Shown piece after piece: positions 34,450-43,306 of a stretch of DNA of 64,000 bases. Each line of letters begins with the position of its first letter. Within the stretch, counting starts at the first letter, position 1. A model generated the notes under the pieces. It saw only the letters and a list, made by a program, of their open reading frames with translations. It made no database searches and was not told the DNA's origin. The position numbers were made by a program, and so were the translations under genes. The DNA comes from Rhodobacteraceae bacterium UBA6213. GTDB lineage: Bacteria; Pseudomonadota; Alphaproteobacteria; Rhodobacterales; Rhodobacteraceae. The DNA lies in NCBI GenBank assembly GCA_002421605.1, contig DISJ01000001.1, forward strand, positions 1 to 64,000, in the 5' to 3' direction.

Positions 34450-35670
34450 TCACTCCCATATCTCGGCGTCAATCTGCAGCGCACGCGCCACTGCGGCCAC
34501 ATTGCCCAACCGCGCATAAAGCACAGGCGGCAACCAAAGGCTGAGCGTTATGTGCCGCGCACCCACTGCGTAAATGCAGTTCGGGGTGGTGCCGGTCATC
34601 GAGGCGGCAAAGCAGATGCCTTCGGATGCGCCCGGTATCATCTTGCCCGCCCGCACCCACGGCACCAGCGACAGCACGATATGATACGGCGAATAGCCAA
34701 ACAGCCCGTGCTGAAAAAGCCACGGCACCCGCCGCCACAGCCTGCGCTGCCAGCCCAACAGTGCGCTGTGCCATGCCTGCACTGCCAACGGGCTTGGACC
34801 GCGCGCAGCTATCGCAGCGGCTGTGGCGGCAATGGTTGCCTCGGCTTTTTCCCCAGTGCGCAGCCGCAATTCATCCATCCGCACTTTCAAAAAACTGTCG
34901 TCAATCAGCAAGGCGCGCACTTGAGGCAAGCTCGAATAGGCAACATTCAACCGCCGCCCCCACCGCCCGCGCCCACCGAACAGCGCCTCTAGCACCAGCC
35001 CGAACAGCAACGCGCGCTGGGTTACCTGCATGCGCCGCGCCACCGCCGAAATAGCGGCGCGCTCGAGCGCCACCCGACCGAAGCGAAAGCTGGCAACATC
35101 AGGGCGTGGCAAGGCCGAGGCACCAAGATGCAAGGCTGCCAACAGCGGCATCAACACACCCGCCGCAAGGCGCTGCAGCCTCCGGGGCCGCAGATCGACC
35201 AGCGGGCGGACGTCCTCTTGGCTGGGAAGGCCGTGCAGCAGCGGCGCAACGTCGCCGCCCTCGATCAGCGCATGTGACGCCTCGAGCAATAGCCAAGATC
35301 GCAGGCCGCGTGCGTCCGGTTCTGGCGCGGCGCGGCACAGCGCGCGGAACGCGGGCCGCCCGGTATCGGCAAGCGGTTTGGCAAGCTGCGGTGCCAAATC
35401 CGCCAAGCGCAGCCCCTGCCGCGCGGCGCATTCATACTGTGCCACATGCTCTGGCGCGACAGCGTCAGCCTCGATCAGCCCATCATCCAGCAGCGTCTCG
35501 GCCCAGCCAAGCTGCGGCGCCAAAGCCAACACCTTGCTCAGCAACGCATGGAACGCCTCTTGCGAGATAGCTTCGCGGCTGGCACAGGCCAAATGCACCC
35601 GGTTTTGCGAATGCGCGAGATACCATTGCAGGTTCGAAAACCGCCGCAGTCTGGTTATGCCGTTACCCAT
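34450..35670 (-). CDS. WS/DGAT-like acyltransferase (condensation-domain fold)
   Basis: 406 residues, resembling wax ester synthase/diacylglycerol acyltransferases. SHALIEGGD at residues 132-140 sits where WS/DGAT enzymes carry the HHxxxDG active site: H133 is kept, the first His is Ser and the Asp is Glu. Later NVAYSSLPQVRALLIDDSF and the MTGTTPNCIYAVG region fit the C-terminal half. The chosen ATG gives a protein shorter than typical 450-460 residue members. The frame continues to 35841 without family character. With altered catalytic residues the activity is uncertain; a carrier-bound or lysolipid substrate is possible. Confidence 0.55.
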   Translation of the reverse strand: MGNGITRLRRFSNLQWYLAHSQNRVHLACASREAISQEAFHALLSKVLALAPQLGWAETLLDDGLIEADAVAPEHVAQYECAARQGLRLADLAPQLAKPLADTGRPAFRALCRAAPEPDARGLRSWLLLEASHALIEGGDVAPLLHGLPSQEDVRPLVDLRPRRLQRLAAGVLMPLLAALHLGASALPRPDVASFRFGRVALERAAISAVARRMQVTQRALLFGLVLEALFGGRGRWGRRLNVAYSSLPQVRALLIDDSFLKVRMDELRLRTGEKAEATIAATAAAIAARGPSPLAVQAWHSALLGWQRRLWRRVPWLFQHGLFGYSPYHIVLSLVPWVRAGKMIPGASEGICFAASMTGTTPNCIYAVGARHITLSLWLPPVLYARLGNVAAVARALQIDAEIWE

Positions 35671-36141
35671 CGCGTTACACCCATTAGCAAAATGGTGCGC
35701 CGTATAGGCGCCTGCGTCAACAACAGCCGCGTTGGGCGACCGAGTCAGGCGGCTTTGAAGTTTGGAAATACCGGCAACATGTGGCCACTGACGGCCTGCA
35801 GTTGGACGCCAAAGCGCGCGAATCGTACCTGCGCGGCACATCGATGTGCGCAGTGGTCGGGGATATTTGCCGACCGGGCTTGGAATGGCTCATGGCAGTG
35901 CCCTAATTCGACGGCGCCTAGGCTCTGATACCAGACCGCTTCTAAAACCCCAGGCACGCCCCCAACCACAATGCGAGACGCGCTATCGTCAAGGTTGCAA
36001 TGCGTCAAAGGTGTGGCCCAAATTATGCGATTGGCGGAAACGATCCTATGGCGGCCTATGCGACTGTTGCACATCTGTCGCCCGCTTGCGCTGACCCGGC
36101 CGATGCCCTAAACCGAACGCCAGCCAAATCCCGAGGGCCAA
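35671..36141. other. Intergenic region before gatB
   Basis: About 470 bases with no supported gene. A plus-strand fragment near 35760-35905 reads VWKYRQHVATDGLQLDAKAR then continues to a stop at WLMAVP, but it has no ATG before the interior and no ribosome site. Other frames are short. Base composition is average. gatB promoter elements should lie at the right end, but I could not pick a convincing pair. Confidence 0.4.
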
Positions 36142-37656
36142 ATGCTCGATCATCTCGCTTTTAGCGCCCCTGAGGCGAAAGTCATTCAAGGTGCCACCGG
36201 CCCGTGGGAGCTGGTGATCGGGCTTGAAGTCCACGCTCAGGTCGCCTCGAACGCCAAGCTGTTTTCCGGCGCCTCGACCCGGTTCGGGGCCGAGCCCAAT
36301 TCCAACGTCGCCTTTGTCGATGCCGCGATGCCCGGAATGTTGCCGGTAATCAACGAATACTGCGTAGCGCAGGCGGTGCGCACTGGGCTCGCGCTGAAGG
36401 CGTCGATCAACCTTGTGTCGGCATTCGACCGCAAGAACTATTTTTACCCTGACCTGCCGCAAGGCTACCAGATCAGCCAGCTCTACGCACCTATCGTGGG
36501 GGAAGGCGAGATTATCGTGGATATGGGCCCCGGCGTCGCGCGCCGGGTGCGCGTGGAACGCATCCATATCGAACAGGACGCCGGCAAGTCGATCCACGAC
36601 ATGGACCCAAACATGTCGTTCGTCGATCTTAACCGCACGGGCGTGGCGCTGATGGAAATCGTCTCGCGCCCAGACATTCGCGGCCCAGAGGAAGCGGCGG
36701 CTTATGTGGCCAAGCTGCGCCAGCTTTTGCGCTATATTGGCACCTGCGACGGTAACATGCAAAATGGCAATCTGCGCGCCGACGTAAACGTTTCAGTCTG
36801 CCGCCCCGGCGATTATGAACGCTATCAGGCAACGCAGGATTTCTCGCACCTCGGCACCCGCTGCGAGATCAAGAACATGAACTCGATGCGCTTTATTCAG
36901 GCCGCAATCGAGTTTGAAGCCCGCCGCCAGATCGCGCTGCTTGAAGATGGTCGCACCGTGGTGCAGGAAACCCGCCTTTACGACCCCGACAAGGGCGAAA
37001 CGCGCTCCATGCGCTCCAAGGAAGAGGCGCACGACTACCGCTACTTCCCCTGCCCCGACCTGCTGCCGCTGGAAATCGAACAGGCATGGGTCGATGAGAT
37101 TGCCGCCAGCCTGCCGGAACTGCCAGACGAGAAGAAAGCGCGGTTCGTGCACGACTTGGGATTGAACGAATACGACGCCGCCGTGCTGACCGCCGAAGTC
37201 GAAAACGCTGCCTTCTTCGAAGATGTGGCTAAGGGGCGCGACGGCAAGATGGCCGCAAACTGGGTGATCAACGAACTCTTTGGCCGCTTGAACAAGGAAG
37301 GGCTTGGCATCGCGCAAAGCCCCGTCACGGCTGCGCAACTCGGCGGTGTGCTAGAGCTGATCGGCTCGGGCGAAATCTCGGGCAAGATGGCCAAAGACCT
37401 GTTCGAGATAGTTTGGACCGAAGGCGGCGACCCTGCCGCTATCGCAGCAGCGCACGGCATGAAACAAGTGACCGACACCGGTGCACTTGAAACTGCGGTC
37501 GATGAAATCATCGCGGCCAACCCAGCACAGGTTGAAAAGGCCAAGGCCAACCCCAAACTTGCGGGCTGGTTCACCGGGCAGGTACTCAAGGCCACCGGCG
37601 GCAAGGCCAACCCGGCCGCAGTGACTGAAATCGTCACGCGAAAACTCGGGCTCTGA
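36142..37656 (+). CDS. gatB: Asp-tRNA(Asn)/Glu-tRNA(Gln) amidotransferase subunit B
   Basis: 504 residues. Kinase/amidation subunit of GatCAB, which converts Glu-tRNA(Gln) or Asp-tRNA(Asn) to the amide form. The signature is complete: WELVIGLEVHAQ, LFSGASTRFG, NVAFVDAAMPGMLPVIN, ALKASINLVSAFDRKNYFYPDLPQGYQISQL, and the C-terminal YqeY/GatB tail domain ending AAVTEIVTRKLGL. gatA and gatC are not in this window, so the subunits are encoded elsewhere. Two small conserved genes follow. Confidence 0.96.
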   Translation: MLDHLAFSAPEAKVIQGATGPWELVIGLEVHAQVASNAKLFSGASTRFGAEPNSNVAFVDAAMPGMLPVINEYCVAQAVRTGLALKASINLVSAFDRKNYFYPDLPQGYQISQLYAPIVGEGEIIVDMGPGVARRVRVERIHIEQDAGKSIHDMDPNMSFVDLNRTGVALMEIVSRPDIRGPEEAAAYVAKLRQLLRYIGTCDGNMQNGNLRADVNVSVCRPGDYERYQATQDFSHLGTRCEIKNMNSMRFIQAAIEFEARRQIALLEDGRTVVQETRLYDPDKGETRSMRSKEEAHDYRYFPCPDLLPLEIEQAWVDEIAASLPELPDEKKARFVHDLGLNEYDAAVLTAEVENAAFFEDVAKGRDGKMAANWVINELFGRLNKEGLGIAQSPVTAAQLGGVLELIGSGEISGKMAKDLFEIVWTEGGDPAAIAAAHGMKQVTDTGALETAVDEIIAANPAQVEKAKANPKLAGWFTGQVLKATGGKANPAAVTEIVTRKLGL

Positions 37657-37667
37657 AGGGGGCAACA

Positions 37668-38102
37668 ATGCAGGCTTATGAATATTCGGCGATCCCGGCC
37701 CCGGCCCGCGCCGACAAGAACCGCGCATTGAAAACCTCGGGCGAGCGGTTCGGCGCCACGCTGGCCGCGGTGATGAACCGGATGGCCGCCGAAGGCTGGG
37801 AATATCTGCGCGCCGATGTGCTGCCATGCGAAGAGCGCTCGGGCCTGACGTCGCGCACGACGGTCTGGCACAACTTGCTGATCTTTCGCCGCCCGCTAAG
37901 CGAATCCGATGGCGAAATGGCGCTACTGCCCGAAGTGCCCGCGCCGATGACGGCGAACGACGCGATGGAAGCCGAAGAACCGGGGGCAAATTCGGTGCCG
38001 AGTTTTCTTGCCGCAACCAAGCCCGGCGCCGCGCCGCGGCTCAGCACGCACAGCGAAGCCGGCCCCACACCTCGCCTTGGCCCGGCCACTCCAGAGGCCT
38101 GA
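37668..38102 (+). CDS. DUF4177-like small protein
   Basis: 144 residues. MQAYEYSAIPAPARADKNR followed by RMAAEGWEYLRADVLPCEER and WHNLLIFRRPL is a compact DUF4177-type fold, in which YEY, GWE and LL..FRR segments are conserved. Residues 80-144 are low-complexity, Pro/Ala-rich and probably disordered. It begins 11 bases after gatB with GGGGGCAAC upstream and is likely co-transcribed. Function unknown. Confidence 0.7.
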   Translation: MQAYEYSAIPAPARADKNRALKTSGERFGATLAAVMNRMAAEGWEYLRADVLPCEERSGLTSRTTVWHNLLIFRRPLSESDGEMALLPEVPAPMTANDAMEAEEPGANSVPSFLAATKPGAAPRLSTHSEAGPTPRLGPATPEA

Positions 38103-38207
38103 TCCCGCCAAAGCCGACGGCGGCGGAATGATTTTTGCTTTAACGTCGCACGAAATCGCCTATTCTTCATGGCCCGACTCGAAGCGGTCGGGAACAGAGG
38201 ACCGCGC

Positions 38208-38837
38208 ATGACCAGAAACGACCCTTTCGGGTTCGACATCTCCGCCGCAACCGACAAAAAGCGCCGCGCCAAGGGCAAGCGCGGCATGTCTGGCGCTTTC
38301 GAGACTTCAACGCGCACCTGCGACCGGCACGGTTGCAAGGAGCAGGGGCAGTATCGTGCCCCGAAATCGCCCAAGAAACTCGATGACTACTTTTGGTTCT
38401 GCAAGGACCACGTGCGCGAATACAACCTGAACTGGAACTATTTTCAGGGCCAGTCGGAAGAAGAGTTTCAAGCTTTTCTCGACAACGCCACAGTCTGGGA
38501 ACGCCCCACCAAACCTTTCGGGCGCGTGTCAGAAGAAGACCGCGCCTGGGCCCGCCACGGTGTTGCCGACCCGATGGAAATCCTTGGCGCGAATGCTACG
38601 CAAAACCCCGGCCGTCAGAACGCAGGGCGCAAGCTGCCGCCCACCGAACGCAAGGCGATTGAAATTCTCGACGCCCGCGACACTTGGACCAAGCCTGAAA
38701 TCCGCAAGCAATACAAAAGCTTGGTGAAAGATCTACACCCGGACATGAACGCTGGCAACCGCGACGATGAAGAGCGGCTGCAAGAAGTGGTTTGGGCTTG
38801 GGAGCAGATCAAGGATAGCCGCAACTTTCGCGACTAA
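38208..38837 (+). CDS. J-domain (DnaJ-like) protein
   Basis: 209 residues. The J domain is at the C-terminus, residues about 150-205, with the HPD tripeptide in KDLHPDMNAG, which stimulates Hsp70. The N-terminal half has a Cys/His set (RTCDRHGCKEQGQY and FWFCKDHVREYNLNWNYF) that may bind a metal. J domain at the C-end is unusual compared with DnaJ but common in a small alphaproteobacterial family of such proteins. Start ATG 38208 follows GAGGACCG; the longer frame at 38169 has no site. Confidence 0.85.
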   Translation: MTRNDPFGFDISAATDKKRRAKGKRGMSGAFETSTRTCDRHGCKEQGQYRAPKSPKKLDDYFWFCKDHVREYNLNWNYFQGQSEEEFQAFLDNATVWERPTKPFGRVSEEDRAWARHGVADPMEILGANATQNPGRQNAGRKLPPTERKAIEILDARDTWTKPEIRKQYKSLVKDLHPDMNAGNRDDEERLQEVVWAWEQIKDSRNFRD

Positions 38838-38881
38838 CCGCCAACGCGCCTAGCGCCATTCGCCGCGCGCCTCCGGCGGGG

Positions 38882-38937
38882 GGATATTTGTCTCTGAAGC
38901 AGAGCAGGCGCGCGCAAATGCTTCAGGCAAAATATCC
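38882..38937. repeat. Composite palindromic intergenic repeat
   Basis: Two nested inverted repeats: outer GGATATTT (38882-38889) with AAATATCC (38930-38937), inner CTGAAGCA (38894-38901) with TGCTTCAG (38919-38926). The flank GCCTCCGGCGGGGGGATATT resembles a dispersed intergenic repeat that I recall from Rhodobacteraceae genomes. It lies downstream of the J-domain gene and 28 bases before the enolase terminator. Probably a REP-like element; a role in termination or mRNA stability is possible. Confidence 0.6.
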
Positions 38938-38965
38938 TTGGGGGTGAATTGGCCCGAAGGGTCAA

Positions 38966-38986
38966 GAGGGGGCGAAAAGCCCCCTC
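38966..38986 (-). terminator. Rho-independent terminator of eno, possibly bidirectional
   Basis: GAGGGGGC at 38966-38973 and GCCCCCTC at 38979-38986 form an 8-base GC stem with a 5-base GAAAA loop. It begins 10 bases after the eno stop on the minus strand. The plus strand is followed by GTCTTTTG, so it may also stop transcription from the J-domain gene; the minus-strand T-run is weak. Confidence 0.7.
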
Positions 38987-38995
38987 GTCTTTTGT

Positions 38996-40273
38996 TCAGC
39001 CCCGCAGGATGCTTCGACCCGCGTATTCGGCCGTCTCGCCCAGCATTTCCTCTATACGCATCAACTGGTTGTACTTTGCCAACCGGTCGGAACGGGCGAG
39101 CGAGCCGGTCTTGATCTGACCGCAGTTGGTGGCCACGGCGAGGTCAGCAATGGTGGCATCTTCGGTTTCGCCAGAGCGGTGGCTCATCACGCTCGTATAG
39201 CGTGCGCGATCCGCCATACGCACCGCATCGAGCGTTTCGGTCAGCGTGCCGATCTGGTTGACCTTGACCAGAAGCGAGTTGGCACAGCCTTCCTTGATGC
39301 CTCGCGCGAGGCGGGTGGGGTTGGTGACAAAGAGATCGTCCCCCACCAGTTGCACCTTGCCGCCAAGTCGGTCGGTCAAAAGCTTCCAGCCCGCCCAGTC
39401 ATCCTCCGCACAACCATCCTCAACCGACAGGATCGGATAGTCGGCACAAAGGGCTTCGAGGTAATCGACGTTTTGCGCGGAAGAAAGCGACTTGCCCTCA
39501 CCCGCCATTTCGTAGGTGCCATTCTTGTAATACTCGGTCGCCGCACAATCGAGGGCGAGCCAGATGTCTTCGCCAGGGCGGTAGCCCGCTTTTTCGATCG
39601 CCTTAAGGATGAAGTCGAGCGCCGCGCGGCTTGACGACAGGGCCGGAGCAAATCCGCCCTCGTCGCCCACGCCGGTAGCAAGCCCCGCCTTCGACAATTC
39701 CTTTTTCAGCGTGTGAAATACTTCCGAGCCCATCCGCACCGCGTCACGAATATTCGCGGCGGCGACTGGCATAATCATGAATTCCTGAATGTCGATCGGA
39801 TTGTCGGCGTGTTGGCCGCCGTTGATGATATTCATCATCGGCACCGGCAACACCCGCGCCGACGTGCCGCCGACATAGCGGTAGAGCGGTTGGGCGGTGT
39901 ATTCGGCAGCAGCCTTGGCCGCAGCGAGGCTGACCCCGAGAATGGCGTTGGCGCCAAGGCGGCCTTTGTTGGGCGTGCCGTCGAGCTCGATCATCAAGCG
40001 GTCGATGGCTACCTGTTCGGTCACGTCTTCGCCCACGAGGTTCTCGGCGATTTCGCCGTTCACCGCCGCCACCGCGTCCAGCACACCTTTGCCGAGGTAC
40101 CGGCCCTTGTCGCCGTCGCGCCGTTCAACCGCCTCATGCGCGCCGGTCGAGGCACCCGAAGGCACTGCGGCGCGCCCCATGGTACCGTCTTCCAGCGTTA
40201 CATCCACCTCGATGGTGGGATTGCCGCGGCTGTCGAGGATTTCGCGGGCATGAATGTCGATGATCGTGCTCAT
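38996..40273 (-). CDS. eno: Enolase
   Basis: 425 residues, interconverting 2-phosphoglycerate and phosphoenolpyruvate. The signature is complete: IIDIHAREILDSRGNPTIEV, ATGAHEAVE-like loop (GASTGAHEAVERRDGD), YPILSVEDGCAEDDW with a metal ligand, QLVGDDLFVTN, LLVKVNQIGTLTETL with catalytic Lys, and SHRSGETED. Start ATG 40273 follows AGGAG; a TTG two codons upstream was rejected. A strong hairpin follows the gene. Confidence 0.97.
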   Translation of the reverse strand: MSTIIDIHAREILDSRGNPTIEVDVTLEDGTMGRAAVPSGASTGAHEAVERRDGDKGRYLGKGVLDAVAAVNGEIAENLVGEDVTEQVAIDRLMIELDGTPNKGRLGANAILGVSLAAAKAAAEYTAQPLYRYVGGTSARVLPVPMMNIINGGQHADNPIDIQEFMIMPVAAANIRDAVRMGSEVFHTLKKELSKAGLATGVGDEGGFAPALSSSRAALDFILKAIEKAGYRPGEDIWLALDCAATEYYKNGTYEMAGEGKSLSSAQNVDYLEALCADYPILSVEDGCAEDDWAGWKLLTDRLGGKVQLVGDDLFVTNPTRLARGIKEGCANSLLVKVNQIGTLTETLDAVRMADRARYTSVMSHRSGETEDATIADLAVATNCGQIKTGSLARSDRLAKYNQLMRIEEMLGETAEYAGRSILRG

Positions 40274-40362
40274 GGGCAACTCCTGATCGGGTGGGCCTTA
40301 GCAAAGGGGTTTACGCGTTTTGCCGCGGTCGCGAAAGCCCCGGCGCAAAGGCTGACGCAGGC

Positions 40363-41058
40363 TTAGTTGGTTAGCCGCAGGTCTGCCCAGATCGGCAGAT
40401 GATCCGAGGCGCGGCGTGCCAGATGGCTATCGAACACGCCCGAGCGCAGCACCGATATGCCTGCGTTTGTGGCCATCCGGTCAAGTCGGCCAAACGGGGC
40501 ACGCGCGGGGTAGCTGGCACCGGGGCTGGTCATCTCAAACCCATGCAGCGCCTCAAAGCCCTCGGCCGCGGACCATTCGTTGAAATCCCCCACGATCAGC
40601 GCGGGGCGCGCATCATCGTCGCGCAGCCGCGCGCGGATATGGGCAAGCTGCGAGCGCCGATCGGCGCGCCGGAGCCCAAGGTGAACGCCAACCAGGCGCA
40701 GCGGGCCACTGCCTGCGTCGAGATCGGCGATCAGCGCGCCGCGGGGCTCAAACCCCGGCAGAGCGACGTGGTGCAACGCAGCCAGCGTGATGCCCTTGCG
40801 CAGCAACAAGGTCTGGCCATGCCAGCCAAGGCTGTTCGGCCCTGTTGGGGTCAGCGCCACCGGTACGAGCGCACAGCCCTCGCGCAGCGCGTCTTGCGGC
40901 AGCGCCGCCGGGCGCCCCCGAAAGCGGAAGTCCACCTCCTGCAACGCCAGCACATCGGCGGAAAGCGCGTTGATCACGTCAATCACGCGCGCAGGATCAA
41001 AACGCCCGTCAGAGCCCTTGGACTTGTGGATGTTGTAGGATGCGATGCGCAGGATCAT
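40363..41058 (-). CDS. Endonuclease/exonuclease/phosphatase (EEP) family protein
   Basis: 231 residues. The EEP core motifs are in order: IASYNIHKSKG near the start, VLALQEVDFRF, GPLRLVGVHLGLR, LIVGDFNEWS and the final SDHLPIWADL, giving the catalytic Asn, Glu, Asp and His. The ATG at 41058 replaces a longer frame. It overlaps nothing important on the other strand; the divergent membrane-protein gene starts 77 bases away. Nuclease or phospholipid-phosphatase substrates are both possible in this family. Confidence 0.88.
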   Translation of the reverse strand: MILRIASYNIHKSKGSDGRFDPARVIDVINALSADVLALQEVDFRFRGRPAALPQDALREGCALVPVALTPTGPNSLGWHGQTLLLRKGITLAALHHVALPGFEPRGALIADLDAGSGPLRLVGVHLGLRRADRRSQLAHIRARLRDDDARPALIVGDFNEWSAAEGFEALHGFEMTSPGASYPARAPFGRLDRMATNAGISVLRSGVFDSHLARRASDHLPIWADLRLTN

Positions 41059-41134
41059 CCCATTGATATGGGGGCAAATGGGCACAACCGGAACCCCCGT
41101 TGCGCTGCAATTGCCGCACACCTATATCGCGACC

Positions 41135-41794
41135 ATGCAAAAGCCCATCACATTTGCTTCACTGCGCCGTCTGCCGCTGCCCGTGCTGCTCATGTGGGCG
41201 GTGCTGGCGATTGAGTTCGTACTGGCGCTTTGGGAGCAGCAATGGCCGTCAGCAGGGGTTGCCTTTGCCACTTTCGTGCTGACGCTGGCGCCGCTGATCC
41301 TTGTCAGCCGTCTTGGGGTGCGCTTGCCGTGGGCCTTTGTGGTCGGCATCACCGCCTTTATCTTCGCCACGATTTTTCTGGGCGAAGCGTTCGATTTTTA
41401 TCAACGCTACTGGTGGTGGGACGGCATGTTGCACCTTGGCTCGGCGCTGGGGTTCGGGATTGTCGGTTTTTTGCTGGCGTTCATGTTGTTTGAGGGGGAT
41501 CGCTACGCGGCGCCGGCATGGGCGCTGGCGTTTATCGGGTTTTCGTTTGCCGTGACCATCGGCGCGGTCTGGGAAATCTTTGAATTCGGTGTCGATTTTG
41601 CCTTTGGCCTCAACATGCAGGAAAGCGGGCTGAATGACACGATGGGTGACATCATTGTGGACGTGATCGGGGCAAGCATCGGCGCGGGGTCTGGCCTTTT
41701 GTATCTGAAGGGGCAGTCGATCGGCGGCTCGGCGGCGCTGTTACAGGCTTTTATCGATCGCAACCGCAAGTTATTTCGCAAGTTTCGCAAGTAG
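41135..41794 (+). CDS. DUF2238/YjdF-like integral membrane protein
   Basis: 219 residues with about six membrane helices. Motif WEIFEFGVDFAFGLNMQESG then LNDTMGDIIVDVIGASIGAG matches the conserved end of the DUF2238 group, and FYQRYWWWDGMLHLGSALGF is its central motif. The His and acidic residues lie at membrane edges, suggesting metal or proton handling, but function is unknown. The ATG at 41135 was chosen over a GC-rich extension to 41045. Confidence 0.72.
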   Translation: MQKPITFASLRRLPLPVLLMWAVLAIEFVLALWEQQWPSAGVAFATFVLTLAPLILVSRLGVRLPWAFVVGITAFIFATIFLGEAFDFYQRYWWWDGMLHLGSALGFGIVGFLLAFMLFEGDRYAAPAWALAFIGFSFAVTIGAVWEIFEFGVDFAFGLNMQESGLNDTMGDIIVDVIGASIGAGSGLLYLKGQSIGGSAALLQAFIDRNRKLFRKFRK

Positions 41795-41795
41795 T

Positions 41796-43214
41796 TCAGG
41801 TGCCGCAGAAGGTGCGCTTGACCGCCTCGTGCGGCGCGGGGGCCTCGGCAAGGTCACCCCATTCAGCGCGCGCATCAAAGGGGGCGGCAAGGGCTGCGCG
41901 CAGGCTTTCAAACGGTGCCATATCGCCCGCCGTGGCCGCTACGATGGCCGCCTCGATACGGTGGTTGCGTGGAATACGCACGGGGTTGGCGGCGCGCATC
42001 ACGGCCTTTGGGTCACCCTCTTGCGACAGTCGGGCCTGCCAGCCTGTAGCCCAGGCATCGAAGGCGGCAGGCTCGGCAAACTCGCGGCGCGCGGTGCCAT
42101 TGGCTAGGCCGTGGAACACGCGCGTAAAATCGGCCCCCTGCTGCGCCATCCGCGCCAAGAGCGTTTCAATTAGCGCCGCATCGCCTTCTCGCGGGGTGGC
42201 GATGCCGATTTTCGCGGCAAAAAAGCCGTTCATCGTATCGGTGAACGTCGGCCAGAAACCGTCGAGCACTGCCGTCGCAGGCTCTACCGCCGCCTCGCCC
42301 TCGCCGATCAGCGGCAAGAGTGCCGAGGCCAGCTGCGCGAGATTCCAGAGCGCCACGTTGGGCTGCTGGGCAAAGGCATAGCGTCCGTGCCGATCGATTG
42401 AGGAAAACACCTTGTCAGGATGGTAGGCGTCGATGAAGGCGCAAGGTCCATAGTCGATGGTTTCGCCCGAAATCGCCATGTTGTCAGTGTTCATCACGCC
42501 GTGGATGAAGCCAAGGCTCATCCAATGCGCGATCAGCCGCGCCTGACCTGCCACCACGCCAGCTAGCAAACCCAGCGGCCCCTCGGCCTGCGGATAGTGG
42601 CGCGCGCGGGCGTATTCGGCCAACGTCGCCAGCGCCTCTGTATCGCGCCGGGCGGCAAAAAACTCGAAGGTCCCGACCCGGATGTGGCTTGCCGCCACCC
42701 GCACCAGCACCGCGCCGGGTAAGGCGCCCTGTTCACGCAGAACGGTTTCGCCCGTTGCCACAGCGGCCAGCGCCCGCGTTGTCGGAACACCAAGCGCCGC
42801 CATCGCTTCGCTGACAAGATATTCGCGCAAGACCGGGCCAAGCCACGCGCGCCCATCGCCACCGCGCGAAAAAGGCGTGCGCCCCGACCCTTTCAGCGCC
42901 AGATCAAAGCGGCCACCGCCGGGGGGCAACAACTCGCTTAACAGCAGTGCGCGCCCGTCACCTAGGCTGGGCACAAAGCCGCCAAACTGATGGCCCGCAT
43001 AGGCCTGTGCAATCGGCGTTGCCCAATCAGGAAAGGCGTTTCCCGCCAGCATTGCAACACCTTCGGGTGAGGCGAGCCATTCGGTATCCAGCCCAAGGCG
43101 CGCGGCCAGCGGCAGGTTCAGCGCCAGCAGTCTCGGCGCGCGTACCCGGGCGGGGGCGACATGCGCAAAGAAGCGTTCGGGTAGTCGGGCATAGCTTGGG
43201 TCGGTTTGGGGCAT
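41796..43214 (-). CDS. selO: Protein adenylyltransferase SelO (YdiU/UPF0061)
   Basis: 472 residues. Pseudokinase-fold enzyme that attaches AMP to protein Ser/Thr/Tyr. LALKGSGRTPFSRGGDGRAW carries the ATP-contacting K108 and flipped glycine-rich segment. HGVMNTDNM places N242, D244 and N245 near the catalytic site, and IDYGPCAFID (D254) is the metal-binding DYG. C258 in that loop and C470 in the C-terminal FCGT are the two Cys expected from the redox pair described for E. coli SelO (recalled, C272/C476). Start ATG 43214 follows AAGGAGTC. Confidence 0.9.
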   Translation of the reverse strand: MPQTDPSYARLPERFFAHVAPARVRAPRLLALNLPLAARLGLDTEWLASPEGVAMLAGNAFPDWATPIAQAYAGHQFGGFVPSLGDGRALLLSELLPPGGGRFDLALKGSGRTPFSRGGDGRAWLGPVLREYLVSEAMAALGVPTTRALAAVATGETVLREQGALPGAVLVRVAASHIRVGTFEFFAARRDTEALATLAEYARARHYPQAEGPLGLLAGVVAGQARLIAHWMSLGFIHGVMNTDNMAISGETIDYGPCAFIDAYHPDKVFSSIDRHGRYAFAQQPNVALWNLAQLASALLPLIGEGEAAVEPATAVLDGFWPTFTDTMNGFFAAKIGIATPREGDAALIETLLARMAQQGADFTRVFHGLANGTARREFAEPAAFDAWATGWQARLSQEGDPKAVMRAANPVRIPRNHRIEAAIVAATAGDMAPFESLRAALAAPFDARAEWGDLAEAPAPHEAVKRTFCGT

Positions 43215-43256
43215 GATGACTCCTTGCGTTCTAGATAGGGTGCGCAAGGCAAAGCG

Positions 43257-43285
43257 AAAGGGCCGCCCGGATGGGGCGGCCCTTT
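43257..43285 (-). terminator. Rho-independent terminator downstream of ndk
   Basis: AAAGGGCCGCCC (43257-43268) pairs with GGGCGGCCCTTT (43274-43285) around a 5-base loop. It lies 21 bases after the ndk stop on the minus strand, where the stem ends in CTTTCGCTTT. It is also upstream of selO on the same strand, so it should separate the two transcripts. Confidence 0.75.
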
Positions 43286-43306
43286 ACCAAATCAGGAAAA
43301 GCCTGT

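Noticed and set aside
35446..35928. 160-codon plus-strand frame near gatB
   Set aside because: Mostly antisense to the WS/DGAT-like gene, with no conserved feature.
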